Origin: Magicicada septendecula
Lineage: Eukaryota > Arthropoda > Insecta > Hemiptera > Cicadidae
Length of the DNA: 64,000 nucleotides
Direction: 5' to 3'
NCBI GenBank assembly: GCA_034769895.1
Contig: CM068372.1
Location: forward strand, 381,133,910 to 381,197,909
In this document: piece by piece, positions 43,380 through 54,595 of the stretch
Layout: each line of letters starts with the position of its first letter
Numbering within the stretch: the first letter of the stretch is position 1
Position numbers and translations under genes: made by a program
Notes under the pieces: generated by a model
Seen by the model: the letters and a program-made list of their open reading frames with translations, nothing else
Told to the model about the DNA's origin: nothing
Database searches by the model: none

Positions 43380-44325
43380 GGAAGAATTAGATTATGTAGA
43401 GCCTGTAAACGTTTACGGATGATCAGATAATTTTACAAAATACAGAGGATTGCCTAAAATTTGTCATTTACACCGCTTAAGCCTTATACGCAAGGCTTAC
43501 AATTTGTTTGACAATAGGTATATGTGAAAAAACAAAGATCGTGGCTTTCAAAGGAAAGCGGCCAATGAGTTCCAAGATAGTGGTCAATAGGCAAAACCCG
43601 TAGAACGGGTGTCACATTTTAACTTTTTGGAGAGTGATGTTAGTTATGTGACCGAGATTGACATCGCCAGTACTTCATAAACACCAACTGATGTGTGGCA
43701 CGCTACTTAACAAAACAATGTTGAAATTGTATAAGATAATGAATGGCAGCACCCGTGTGTGAGATGTGGGCGTTGCGGAAACAAGGTACATAGTGTATAC
43801 AAACCGCTGAAGTGAAGCTGTTGAGGTTGTTCCTTCTGCGATCAAACTAAGCATGAAGATATAAGAGCCAAGTTGGTTCTATACGCCATGAACGATACGA
43901 TTAGACAGTGCTCGTTGCAATGGAAACAGCATATAGAGAGAACGAGCGATGACTGTTTAATAAAATAGGTAATCATATATAAACCTCAAGGAAGAAGAGA
44001 TGTAGGTACGCCCAGAAGAATATGGCAGGACTAAAGACGGAACTAGCTGTAAGCGTAGGCACTGAGATCATGAAAAAGAAGAAGAAGAAGAAGAAGAAGA
44101 AGAAGAAGAAGAAGAAGAAGAAGAAGAAGAAGAAGAAGAAGAAGAAGAAGAAGAAGAAGAAGAAGAACAAGAACAAGAACAAGAACAAGAACAAGAACAA
44201 GAACAAGAAGAAGAAGAAGAAGAAGAAGAAGAAGAAGAAGAAGAAGAAGAAGAAGAAGAAGAAGAAGGAGGAGACGGAGACGAAGAAGAAGAAGAAGAAG
44301 AAGAAGAAATTAATGAAGCAGAAAA
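43380..44325 (+). mobile_element. LINE RT fragment ending in an AAG tail
   Basis: The plus strand translated across stops shows TDDQIILQNTEDCL (ADD-like catalytic box), KTKIVAFKGKRP, SKIVVNRQ, LHKHQLMCGTLLNKT, QWKQHIERT, YKPQGRRDVGTPRRIW, then the (AAG)n tract. Confidence 0.75.
44070..44311. repeat. (AAG)n microsatellite with an (AACAAG)n block
   Basis: AAG repeats switch to AACAAG hexamers at about 44165-44209 and back to AAG. It lies at a LINE 3' end. Confidence 0.95.
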
Positions 44326-44639
44326 CTATCTTTCGGTTTTCGCGTTACATTATTATCAGGAACAAAATTGAAGCCGGGTCTTATGACGCACAACGATCTA
44401 AAAGGCTATTCACTTCAAAATATTTTTAATTCGAACTTTTGTTCGTGGATATTTACATATTTTAGTCTTGCAATACGTTTTGTAAAACCTAGCTGATGTG
44501 AAGTTACTGGAAGTGTCCCTTCAATAAAAGCCTCACGATTACAGCAGGATGAAAACCATATGGAATCAGGTGTCCCTGGTGTGCAGAAAGGTACTGTAAA
44601 ATATGACAGCAATAGAAGGCGTGGGCCAATCTGACGGTG

Positions 44640-44945
44640 TTACATCTTAACAAAAGTCAAGTTCTGATTGGTAACTGGCTAACGTAATCACACTAACCTA
44701 TTTAAAGTCTGTGGGTATTAAAACTGCATCCTAATTAGTAACGGGAACAGGGCTGGGATTGTATGTCTGTGTGTGGCATTGCCAGATGTTTTGGTGGGAC
44801 ACGGATGAGCGTATACAGTAGTTTCTGGATAAGAGCCAAATGAATTTGTCATTTAAATCACTCGGCTGAAGTGAAATAAATCGGAACGCATCTTGGTAAA
44901 ACGTTAGCTAAACAAACAAGTCCAGCTTTTTCTTATATTCAGACT
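44640..44945 (+). repeat. unclassified interspersed repeat, copy 2
   Basis: Homologous to 34765-35030: TTCTGATTGGTAACTGGCTAA, GAGCCAAATGAATTTGTC, GAAATAAATCGGA. Family unknown. Confidence 0.6.
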
Positions 44946-45760
44946 AAGAGTTTAAAATTCCTCTTTTTTGCTAGATTTTCCTATAAAATTTTGCTATGTC
45001 TATATTTCACCCGGGATTTCGAATTAGATATACAGGAACAGAAAATTAAAATGAGACGAAGGAATGGAACTGAATGTAATGGTTACCACTATTTATTGTA
45101 AGAAGCTGTATTAACAGTATAGTCTCGTAATGTTATTCTGGTATACAGGCCAATAATATCATAAATTAAAATTAAGAAAAGGCTTTCGAAAAATTCACGT
45201 TTAAAATCACAGGTCAGGTTTTAAAATCGAATAACTCCTATTTTCAAGTGTTCGTTTTTCAAGTAAACAAAATCAAGGAAACGGGCGTTTAGCAGTGTTG
45301 CCAACAACTTTTATCAAAATATCTCTTTTAGACAAAAATGGAATATGGCTAAGTGGAACTATCTTTTTGACTAGCCCTGGTAAACAAAGAATCCCAGACG
45401 CCATGGCTCCGTGTCCTGTACACTGACATTCAGCTTGTTAATCCTTGACCATCCACCTTCCAAATTATTCCTTTCGCTCTGTTTACCTGTTTTTTCTTCC
45501 TTCCCACATTTATCGTTCTCTGGATACAAATGCTGTTCCAATGCGCCTTGCTCTTCCTTATTGTCAGAACTTTCTAATCGGATATGGGGATTATCTTCCA
45601 AAGTAGAAATGGGAAGGGGGAGCAGAGACTGACTTGCAGACAAACAGAAAACGCCGATGAATTATTTTGAAAATCGGTTTTAGATTTTACTTTAAATAAA
45701 ATGTATTTATAAATAAATTACTTCCTAACAGTGAATGTTAAAATATGATTTTACATACTT

Positions 45761-46106
45761 CAATTGACTAACTACCTTGCCGAGAAGCGCAGTGTTGCCA
45801 AGTTGCTAACTTAGTTAATATTTACTTCGCCTCGTAAAGAGGAAATTATTTTCCTATTCAATTTTAAACCGTAATCTTTTGCCGGTAATAATTTTTCAGA
45901 AATAATATTTTGACCGAATTTAAAATTCTACGTCTCCGTCTGTTTCTCTCCCCCCCCCCCTAAAGCCTCTTAAGCTTTAAGGTGTGTGTACTAATATAAA
46001 GAAAATGTCCAAAACGCGAATTATTGTTATTATTTCCAGAGAAGAATTCTTAGAAATTAACGGTAGTAACCTTTTTTTTTGAAAACGTATTTACCACAGA
46101 AAACAC

Positions 46107-46177
<71 letters not shown>

Positions 46178-46260
46178 GTAAGTCACGATCTACCTTGTAG
46201 ATTCCGTTTAAAGAAGGGATTTTATGAATAAAATTAACTTTCCGTTTTTCTAACAATTAA
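45761..46260 (+). repeat. copy B of the GTGTTGCCAA repeat unit
   Basis: Carries AGTGTTGCCAAGT, GAGGAAATTATTTTCCTATTCAATTTTAAA and CGTAATCTTTTGCCGG as in copies at 41233, 46270 and 46700. It has a poly-C run at 45950-45960 and a GA tract at 46110-46176. Confidence 0.65.
46110..46176. repeat. (GA)n microsatellite
   Basis: About 33 GA units inside the repeat unit. Confidence 0.95.
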
Positions 46261-46269
46261 CGTTATCAC

Positions 46270-46690
46270 TAGATTTTTACATATTTAAATTAACTACCTT
46301 CCGGAAAAGAGTGTTGTACCCCATCTCAGTGTTGCCAACTACCACCTCAGTTAGAATTTTGCTCGCCGCAAAAAGTGCAAATTATTTTCGTATTCGATTT
46401 TAAAACCGTAATCTCTTGCCGGAAAAAAAATATTATTTCCACGAACAGAATTGATGACTAGAGAGGGTTGAGAATGAGAGGGAGAGACAATTAGACAGGT
46501 AGATAGATCGATGGAAATACAGATAAATGGATAGATAGATAGGTAGACAAACAGACAGAATGTAATAGGTAGAGATAAGTCATGACTTGTCATAAAATCT
46601 ATTCTAAAGAATGGTTAAAGAAACATAGTTTCTGTTGATAAGTAAAATTAGCTGTCCTTTTTCTCATAACTGTAAACGTAAAAATCTTAT
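46270..46690 (+). repeat. copy C of the GTGTTGCCAA repeat unit
   Basis: Shows CAGTGTTGCCAACTACCACC, CAAATTATTTTCGTATTCGA and CGTAATCTCTTGCCGG. GATA-type tetranucleotides occur at 46500-46560. Confidence 0.65.
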
Positions 46691-46699
46691 TTTTTCCAT

Positions 46700-47880
46700 A
46701 TTTAAATTAATTTCTTTCGTGTGGAGAGAGGGAGAGAGAGAAAGCGAGTTGCTGCCAACTGCCACCTTAGTTAGCATTTTTCTCGTCGCGCAAAAAGGAA
46801 ATTATTTTCATATTCAATTTTAAAACGGTAATCTTGCCGGTAATAATTTTCCCAAAAAAATATTCTTACTGAATTAAAATTAAACAACTCAGAATCAGAC
46901 TCTCTGTCTCTCTCTCTCTCTCTCTCTCACGTGTACTGAAATTAAGAAAAGCGCGTAAATTTATTGTTGTTATTATTCTTTTCAGAGGAGAAAAGTCGCT
47001 TCGTAATCAACCGAAGGCTCCTCTCTTATCTCGGCCAGCGGTACAGTTATTTATAAACAACAACACGATGATAATCTTCTCCTTCTCCACGTCGAGGTAT
47101 AGGCTTACAGCCTGTTCCGACTTCACTGAAGCCATGTCTTCTTTGTCTACCTAATCACGTCTTCCCTGAGTCTGTATCGTATTACTTGTTTAGGTAGCCT
47201 CATATCTTCCATTCTCTCGATGTGCTGCCTCCATTTTATTTGTCCTTCCCTTATTCTGCTGGCCATAGAATATACATTTAGCTCAGTTCTTATATTTTCA
47301 TTTCGTATTTGATCTCTAAGGGTGCAACCTTTGGTTTTCCTCAATAACTTCATTTCACTTGTTTGTATTCTTCGCTCATCATTTCTCGTCATCGTCCACA
47401 CGTGTTGCCATTACTTTATAAAATTTTATCTTGGTGTCTCTCCTTGTCTAATTTCCAAGTGATCTGAATATAGTACCGCATATCATTTGAAATCTATTTA
47501 TTTTTATATTGATGTCGCTGTCATACTCATAGGCGATGATAATATCACGATTATAATAGTAACATATCATAATAAAAATAATAATGATAACACACGTTTA
47601 GTGCCTATGTTGTTGTTAAGCTTATTATTATACAGTTCAGTGGTAATACATCATTTGTGAAAACGGCTTCGTTCGCAGCTGATTTCGTAAGCGATAAAAG
47701 TGGAAACAAAACCTTCCTGCCGCTGACCCCCCCCCCCCCCCCAGTTGCAAACAAAACACGCACATTTAACACACACACACACACAGTAGAGCTTTAATTG
47801 TTGCTAGAGATGTGTATCGTCACAAAGTATACGGCTTCTTCTCTGCTTCCACAGTAAATGGCAATAAATATCCATTGTTG
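46700..47880 (+). repeat. segmental duplication, copy D, with LINE insertion
   Basis: Collinear with 41233-41930 once 47076-47534 plus one 9-bp duplicate is removed. Includes a (CT)n run at 46906-46928 and a poly-C run at 47728-47742. Confidence 0.75.
47076..47534 (-). mobile_element. 5'-truncated LINE with 9-bp target duplication
   Basis: GATGATAAT flanks both sides (47067-47075 and 47535-47543). The minus strand has RRIQTSEMKLLRKTKGCTL, IKWRQHIERM and RLPKQVIRYR, ending in a GGAGAAGGAGAAG tail. The empty site is seen in the paralogous copy near 41610. It is a textbook target-primed insertion. Confidence 0.85.
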
Positions 47881-48239
47881 CTGCTTTCTTTATTTCCTCA
47901 ATAATTTGCGTTAGGTTGTATAGGCCTACTGTTGTAGCCACACTAAGGAACGGTGTACTTGGCTTAGCGTTAAACACACCCCAATTTATTGGGAATAAAT
48001 TATCTGCGGCTTACTGAAATATTTATTTTGTGGCTTTGGCTAAAATGTATTCTGAATGTTAACGTAACAGCAAAGGATAAAACAAAAGTAATTAAAACTG
48101 TATTAAATCTAATACATTAATTTGTTTACTTGTTCATGGTTTAAACACTGCATATTACACAAGCATACCTAACTCACATACAAACTACATGCTACATACA
48201 GGCGACTTGTAAATATTTACCCGTGACACTTAAGAAGCA

Positions 48240-48352
48240 TGAGTCGGTAAGTGAAGAATTACAAGATTTTAACTTGAATGAAAGATTAAAGATTATAAAC
48301 AATGGTTGAAACAACACTTAGACTCAACAATGGTGACTGGAACAATGTCAGA
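48240..48352 (+). mobile_element. short LINE fragment
   Basis: GAATTACAAGATTTTAACTTGAA and GAACAATGTCAGATT match the 15785-16310 copy, in the tail region. Confidence 0.5.
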
Positions 48353-48609
48353 TTATATTATTATTATATTGCACATTATTATAACTGTAAAAATGTATTA
48401 TGTTACATTATTTAATAGTAACGTAACCTACAATTTTAATAAAATGACAAATATTTTTAAAAATACCAACCACAATATCACTTAACATATATATAATATT
48501 GATAATACCGGTATTACGTTGGGGGTTCCCTAGTATACAACAGAGGTACGAGTAGAAAACCTTATTGCCAAGTTGTTAGGCCGTAGTCTATCGTGTGTTT
48601 GTTTACAGA

Positions 48610-48904
48610 TTTTTCGGCTCCACCACCATCGGAGGCCATCTCCATTGTTGGAAGCGATTGGCACGGTGTCCACCAATTCACCCCAGTGATGGGGTAAAGA
48701 CTGTGTTTTTGCCTAAGAAGGCCCAATTACATAAACCCATATTATATACAAACCCACTTATATAAGCTAAAAGGCCCGGTTTGTATAACCGGGCCTTCTT
48801 AGGCAAAAACACAGTCTTTATCTCATCACTGGGGCGAATTGGCGGACACCGTGTCAACTGCTCCCAACACTGAAGGTGGCCTGCGACGTTGGGACCGAAA
48901 CGTC
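48610..48904. repeat. long inverted repeat (fold-back) with nested hairpin
   Basis: Arms of about 115 nt (48610-48724 and 48791-48904) share TGCCTAAGAAGGCCC, AAAGACTGTGTTTTTGCC and CACGGTGTC inverted, with scattered mismatches. The spacer ends in a perfect 9-bp hairpin GGCCCGGTT...AACCGGGCC at 48773-48795. The right arm continues ACTGAAGG...GGACCGAAACGTC, similar to Penelope-type hammerhead borders. There is no coding content. Confidence 0.75.
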
Positions 48905-49099
48905 TATAAATAGAAACGACAGACCACGGCCTAAAAACCCGGCAAATAATGTTTCTAATTTTGTTGACGTCGGCCGTGACAGCCTTAGGAACTCTACAGA
49001 GGTACGAGTGTTTTATTTCAACCGCTGACCTAGAAGACGACAAGAGATTCAGCTAAATATTGCAGCATAATTATTACGTGTCGTTTAAATAATTAGTTT

Positions 49100-49860
49100 T
49101 GCGTTGAGAGGTTTAACATAAACAATAATAGGCTACATAACGACGACGAGTTTGACTCGAGTAACCAACGGCACCACGCCTTAATTAGAATTTTCCCGAC
49201 GTCGGGTCGTCTTAGTCAGCGCCTCGTCGTCATTTGTCTTGGCCGAACGTAATTTCTTGGTCGGTGTCGTTTCCATTGTCGTCGACTGGTAACAAATTAC
49301 AGGAACGCCGCGCCGTGCCCTTGGCCGGTTGTCGTGTCGTCAATATTTTTACTCGCGAGTCACGAACCGAGCCGGTGATTATTTTAAAGTCACGACAATC
49401 AGTCACCGCGTCGTCGTTGCCCCCCCCCCCCCGTGTCCTCCGATATTGTTATCACAAAGTGTGTGTGTTTTTTGAACCGAGATGTCTCTCCTTTGACCGT
49501 CCGTCTATATACGGTACGATAAGGCTATTCATACGGAGGACGACCGACACTGTACCTTATGCATATGTATGACAGCGAGTATCGACGTCTGCTTACTTTG
49601 CTTTTCATATGTAGATATGACATGTCGTCATTTGAATTCCTATTGTATCTGTATCTGTACCAAAGAAACACACACACTGATACAAAATACCTGACATAAC
49701 TTTCAGCAGTGCAAACCGAAACTCGTCAGACTGTTCATTTATAAAACACGACTACAGTCAAATACCGGTCATCCGTGACTGTTTATCCGGTTTTTGGAAA
49801 ATCCGTTACAGATCAAAATGAGATAAACATTTAGACAAATTATATATACATGGCGGCACA
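49100..49860. other. unassigned sequence with poly-C run
   Basis: The 112-codon plus frame at 49234-49572 crosses a C12 run at 49420-49432 and is not recognised. The region is more GC-rich than its surroundings, with many GTCGTC steps. Confidence 0.3.
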
Positions 49861-49869
49861 AAAAAAAAA

Positions 49870-50190
49870 CACTGAGAAGAGTACGCAATATATGATGGTC
49901 TCAGCATTACCTCTGTAATTAAAATACAAAGATTGAAATGGTTAGGTCATGACTTGGGAACAGAAGTTAGCAGGATAGTCAAAAGCTGTACAAGGGCACT
50001 CCTGGTGAAGTGCGAGATGGAGGTCCGCCTAGGAGTCGGTGGAGTGACAGTGTCTTGAGACTGATCTCAAACTGCTGAGGATTAAGCTCTCTCATTGCTC
50101 AGGACCGACATTGATGGACGACAGTGACTGAGGAAGTCAAGGGAAGCTGCCTGTGTCTAGTGTGACAATCAAGAAGAAGAAGAATTGAAT
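49870..50190 (+). mobile_element. LINE 3' end fragment
   Basis: The plus strand gives IKIQRLKWLGHD, then in another frame KGTPGEVRDGGPPRSRWSD. It ends with a CAATCAAGAAGAAGAAGAAT tail. Frameshifted and dead. Confidence 0.65.
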
Positions 50191-50400
50191 TATTATATAT
50201 AATAAACACTCTGTATATCTGTATTAATTGGTTCTGTATTTACCGAAACACAGGCTCTTAGCCTATATGTCCGTCAATAAAAATTTGCGAAACATCGACA
50301 CAAGCGTTTTAAAAACTGTTGTGTATGTTTCGTAACAGAACCTCACAAAACATTTCGCAGTTTACTCATTCAAAGTCATTACTAAACTAAGGATTAATAT

Positions 50401-50911
50401 TGTTACGACGCGACGGTCTAACTTATCGTCGTATGGTCCAGTGGAAAACAAATACAAGACACCAATGAAGTCACTAATCACCAGCTTTAATTATGATAAT
50501 TAAACAGTTTGATATCAACAAGATAGTCTCTTACAACAAATAATATAAAAAATGTTCGCAATTCAATAAAAATGTCAACTAATAGAGTCTCGCACAATTA
50601 TAAAACACATAACACTTCGCCACAATACTTCAAACAGCACTGGAATAAATCGCCACTAAAAACTGACCGCTAAGCGCAGCTATCGTTGTTAAATAGACAG
50701 TACAAGTGTTCCAGAATAATCCATAATATGTGTCAAGACACAGGAAAACACTAGAGCGTAATTGATTGCGGCCTTGAACACAGCGCGCGGGACCTGTGAG
50801 TCTGGAACAATGTCGTTAACGCCTGTTAAGGATCACGTACACACAGAGCATTTCAGCTGGTTCCACTAGAATAGCCGAGAAACACGTAGAATCTTGTGTA
50901 ATGTCGTAACA
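50401..50911. mobile_element. solo LTR-like element
   Basis: The ends TGTTACGAC and GTCGTAACA form a perfect 9-bp inverted pair with TG...CA termini. It is related to 38743-39160. Flanks share TAT or ATAT depending on how the last A is assigned. It lies directly against the 78-bp minisatellite. Confidence 0.65.
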
Positions 50912-50914
50912 TAT

Positions 50915-51785
50915 TCAAGAAATTTGGGGCACATTCACGGGAGGTGGGGATGAACGGCGCCGTGCCCCCCCCTCCAAGGGGTCGAAAAGTTGATACGAAA
51001 TTTGGGGCACATTCACGGGAGGTGGGGATGAACGGCGCCGTGCTCCCCCCTCCAAGGGGTCGAAAAGTTGATACGAAATTTGGGGCACATTCACGGGAGG
51101 TGGGGATGAACGGCGCCGTGCTCCCCCCTCCAAGGGGTCGAAAAGTTGATACGAAATTTGGGGCACATTCACGGGAGGTGGGGATGAACGGCGCCGTGCT
51201 CCCCCCTCCAAGGGGTCGAAAAGTTGATACGAAATTTGGGGCACATTCACGGGAGGTGGGGATGAACGGCGCCGTGCTCCCCCCTCCAAGGGGTCGAAAA
51301 GTTGATACGAAATTTGGGGCACATTCACGGGAGGTGGGGATGAACGGCGCCGTGCTCCCCCCTCCAAGGGGTCGAAAAGTTGATACGAAATTTGGGGCAC
51401 ATTCACGGGAGGTGGGGATGAACGGCGCCGTGCTCCCCCCTCCAAGGGGTCGAAAAGTTGATACGAAATTTGGGGCACATTCACGGGAGGTGGGGATGAA
51501 CGGCGCCGTGCTCCCCCCTCCAAGGGGTCGAAAAGTTGATACGAAATTTGGGGCACATTCACGGGAGGTGGGGATGAACGGCGCCGTGCTCCCCCCTCCA
51601 AGGGGTCGAAAAGTTGATACGAAATTTGGGGCACATTCACGGGAGGTGGGGATGAACGGCGCCGTGCTCCCCCCTCCAAGGGGTCGAAAAGTTGATACGA
51701 AATTTGGGGCACATTCACGGGAGGTGGGGATGAACGGCGCCGTGCTCCCCCCTCCAAGGGGTCGAAAAGTTGATACGAAATTTTT
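50915..51785. repeat. 78-bp minisatellite, 11 units
   Basis: The unit starts AAATTTGGGGCACATTCACG, contains the palindrome GGCGCC and C6/G-rich blocks, and recurs every 78 bp about 11 times. The only difference I see is one C/T in the first unit. As 78 is divisible by 3, frames stay open on both strands and give two fake 26-aa-repeat proteins. GC content far exceeds the flanks. Confidence 0.95.
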
Positions 51786-53105
51786 TTAATCTCTTAATTT
51801 TAAGTTGTTTTTTTTTTTAAATTATTTTCAGATGCATACACTAATATAGTAGTAACTATTTTTAAAGTATACAAACAGACTTATAACACGGCATCTGCGT
51901 GTACGTTTGAAATGTGAAATACGAAAATAAATTCAGTGACCCCAGAAGAAGGAGTTAAAAAATGGCCAAAAAATCAAGGCCAATTAAACTATGAAACGTT
52001 TTCAAACAGTGTATATTTGTGTGTAGAAAACTTTGTTGGTTTACCTTTTTTTAATTAAACAGCAGTTATCATATTTAAATGTAAAACGTCAATAAGTATA
52101 TTGACGATGAGTGTTTACAATCTTGTAGACAATGTTTCAATGGCACATATTTTTATTGTGTTATTATAGTTTACTTTAATAGGATTGATATCAGGATGGT
52201 ATCACACGTTTTTGAACCGTTTTAGAAATTATAATATTGATTGTTTTTAACATTTTTTTTGTTTTATATGAAGCCGACACGACCGGACACCGCCCCCCTA
52301 CCCAAAGGCCAAATTCTAGATACGCCACTACAAGAACTGAGTTGTTTTATATAGTCTCTACGTAAATTCTGCGTCAATTTGAGGTCGTTTCCACAATTCT
52401 GCTTTCTACTGAACGTATAGATTTACACAACACTCTCACCCCACGTATGTGTATTATAACACCCGTCATTGATTGTAGCGCCCACGAAAACAAACATCAA
52501 AGTGGAAATACACGTTTTATATACGTCGAAGTGGGCGCTGTTAAAAATACCTTAAAACGGATGTGGGGGGAGACTAGTCCCTTGTGGGGGAGATTAGTCC
52601 GATGGGCAGCGTTTCCACTCCCTTTGATGTTTTTGTTTATTATTGTTATTATTTGATTACCATAATTTTTACCAGCAATCTATATATATTTATACGACAA
52701 CACAACATTTATACCGAGAGGCTGTTTTTTTCGACTGCGATTAAAAAGAAGAGGAACAAAGCGTTCTTCCTCCTCCTTGAGCACGAAAATATTTTTATAC
52801 TTTGTGCGTCTTATCATTTCAATATTAATATTTATATCCGCCGTTTGATGTTTGCATGTGGTAGCGATCAGATATTTGTGTGGCATAACGTCTGACTGTT
52901 TGTTTGTCCGCTGTGTGTTTGTGTATGTTCTGCCTACGTAAGCGCTGTCCGATTGAAATTTACTTTAGCAACGACTTCTGCGATCTTTCCACCCAACAGA
53001 TATTTCTGTTTGCTTCGTCTTTGTTGTTGCTAACTTTGTGTTTAACGGGTTGCACATACCGTACGGCCAAGAATGTTATAGATCAGCCGGAAAGACAGAC
53101 TAATT
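51786..53105. other. AT-rich spacer with a possible transposon end
   Basis: CACCGCCCCCCTACCCAAAG then TCTAGATACGCCACT at 52288-52312 resembles the inverted end of a hAT-type element. Its partner could be the C/G-rich sequence that seeded the minisatellite. Nothing else is recognised. Confidence 0.3.
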
Positions 53106-53108
53106 AAT

Positions 53109-53720
53109 TAGGAGGTTATCGGAGGCAGCAACGCTTCTTCTTCTTCTTCTTCTTCTTCTTCTTCTTCTTCTTCTTCTTCTTCTTCTTCTTCTTCTTCTTC
53201 TCCTTCTACTTCTCTTCTTGATTTGGTAGATTCTTCTGTTTATAACAAACTTTTCCACTCGACACAACCTCTCCATCTCGTACTTGGTCGTTCAATTCGT
53301 CTTTTACCATTTGGAACGGCTATTTCAGTCCTTCGTGACTAAGGTGTCATCATCTGTCATGTAAACGCGGTAGTTTCAGAGCTGTCGCATTTCCCATTTC
53401 CAATCTATTATATTTCTCATTATGCACGTTTCTAAAAAATGTACATTCGCGTTAGCCGTGTTTTGTCTATTATTCTCCAGTTCAACGACTTGAGACTCTT
53501 GAGGTTTCTGTTCTTGCTTGTACTCCAAACGACTGCATTTAGGCATTACTGTAATTTCACAAGCGCTAAGATGACGATTTAATACTCCACAGTACGCAGA
53601 GCTATGACTTCTGGTAGGGAAAGTGATGTTCAATAGAAAGAACAATATATAAAATTGGATTAACAGAAAATCAGTGCAACTGAAAGCGCAGTTATGACTG
53701 TGAATGCACATTAGAATTTG
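53109..53720 (-). mobile_element. LINE 3' end with GAA tail, copy 1
   Basis: Homologous to 54107-54595 in the same orientation (CGACACAACCTCTCCATCT, AATAGAAAGAAC.GTATA, TTGGATTAACAGAAAATCAG). The minus-strand 3' end runs into (GAA)n at 53134-53200. Confidence 0.65.
53134..53200. repeat. (TTC)n microsatellite
   Basis: About 22 units, GAA on the minus strand, at the LINE 3' end. Confidence 0.95.
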
Positions 53721-53844
53721 AATGCATGTGTAAAACTAAATTTTTTCGTGCTTGTAAGATTCATATTCCTTATAAACACATGTTAGTTTTCAAATCTTTC
53801 TGTCAATTTGTTCACTATGTATGTATCAGCTGTTCGATCTTTAG

Positions 53845-54010
53845 ATGGCATCCTTGTTTTTAAAACTGCAAAAAATCAAACATCGCGCTGTGATTAAAAA
53901 AGGTCTAGCGCCAATAGAAATTCATGACGAAATGATAAATATGTTAGTAGGAGATGCTGTGCCTTAAAAACAATTGCTTGTAAGTGAGCATTCGAGTTTA
54001 AACGTGGTCA
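53845..54010 (+). mobile_element. mariner-like transposase N-terminal (HTH) remnant
   Basis: The plus strand reads HRAVIKKGLAPIEIHDEMIN then a GDAVP stretch and a stop. It matches the start of the helix-turn-helix domain of mariner/SETMAR-type transposases. It is short and interrupted. Confidence 0.5.
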
Positions 54011-54015
54011 TGTGA

Positions 54016-54055
54016 GCACGTTTTGGGTGTCCCACAGTGGACACCCAAAACGTGC
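54016..54055. repeat. perfect 17-bp-stem hairpin
   Basis: GCACGTTTTGGGTGTCC and its exact complement are separated by CACAGT. It is next to the mariner remnant. Confidence 0.9.
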
Positions 54056-54106
54056 GACAACCCTTTTTGCGTGGTCAAAATACAAGTATAGTCAAAATGG
54101 AGTAGT

Positions 54107-54595
54107 CCTCTTCTTCTATTGGTTTAGAAGATTCTGCTGTTTATAACAAAATTTGCCATTCGACACAACCTCTCCATCTTGTTTTTCGTCGTTCAATTCT
54201 TGTTTTACTTTTAGGACGATTAATTCAGTCCTACTTGACTGATGTGTCATGTCAACGTGGTAGATCCAGAGTTGCCGTATTTCTGTTATCCAATTCATTT
54301 ATTTGTTATTTTGCATGTTTTTTGTAAGAGTCTTATTTATATTCGTTACTCTGTCTAGTAGTGTTTTGCCTATTACTCTTCTTTCAAGTTCTTCGTTTCA
54401 ACGACTTGTGCCTGTTGAGGTTTCTAGTCTTGCATCTGCTCCAAACGTCTTCATATAGGCCTCACTGTACTTTGACTTCTAATACGGAAAGTGGTGTTCA
54501 ATAGAAAGAACGGTATACGTATAAAGTTGGATTAACAGAAAATCAGTGCGGCTGAGAGTGAACTTATGAATGTGAAAACATTACTTCAACTGAAT
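54107..54595 (-). mobile_element. LINE 3' end, copy 2
   Basis: The minus strand encodes RQLWIYHVDMT then KVKQELNDEKQDGEVV. The paralogue at 53109-53720 lies 1 kb away in the same orientation. Confidence 0.65.

Noticed and set aside
50915..51785. CRISPR-like array
   Set aside because: Units are contiguous with no unique spacers, and the genome is eukaryotic.
50915..51789. 280-aa proteins with 26-aa repeats on both strands
   Set aside because: The period of 78 is a multiple of three, so any stop-free unit stays open in every copy. No start context, codon bias or homology is seen, and both strands are open at once.
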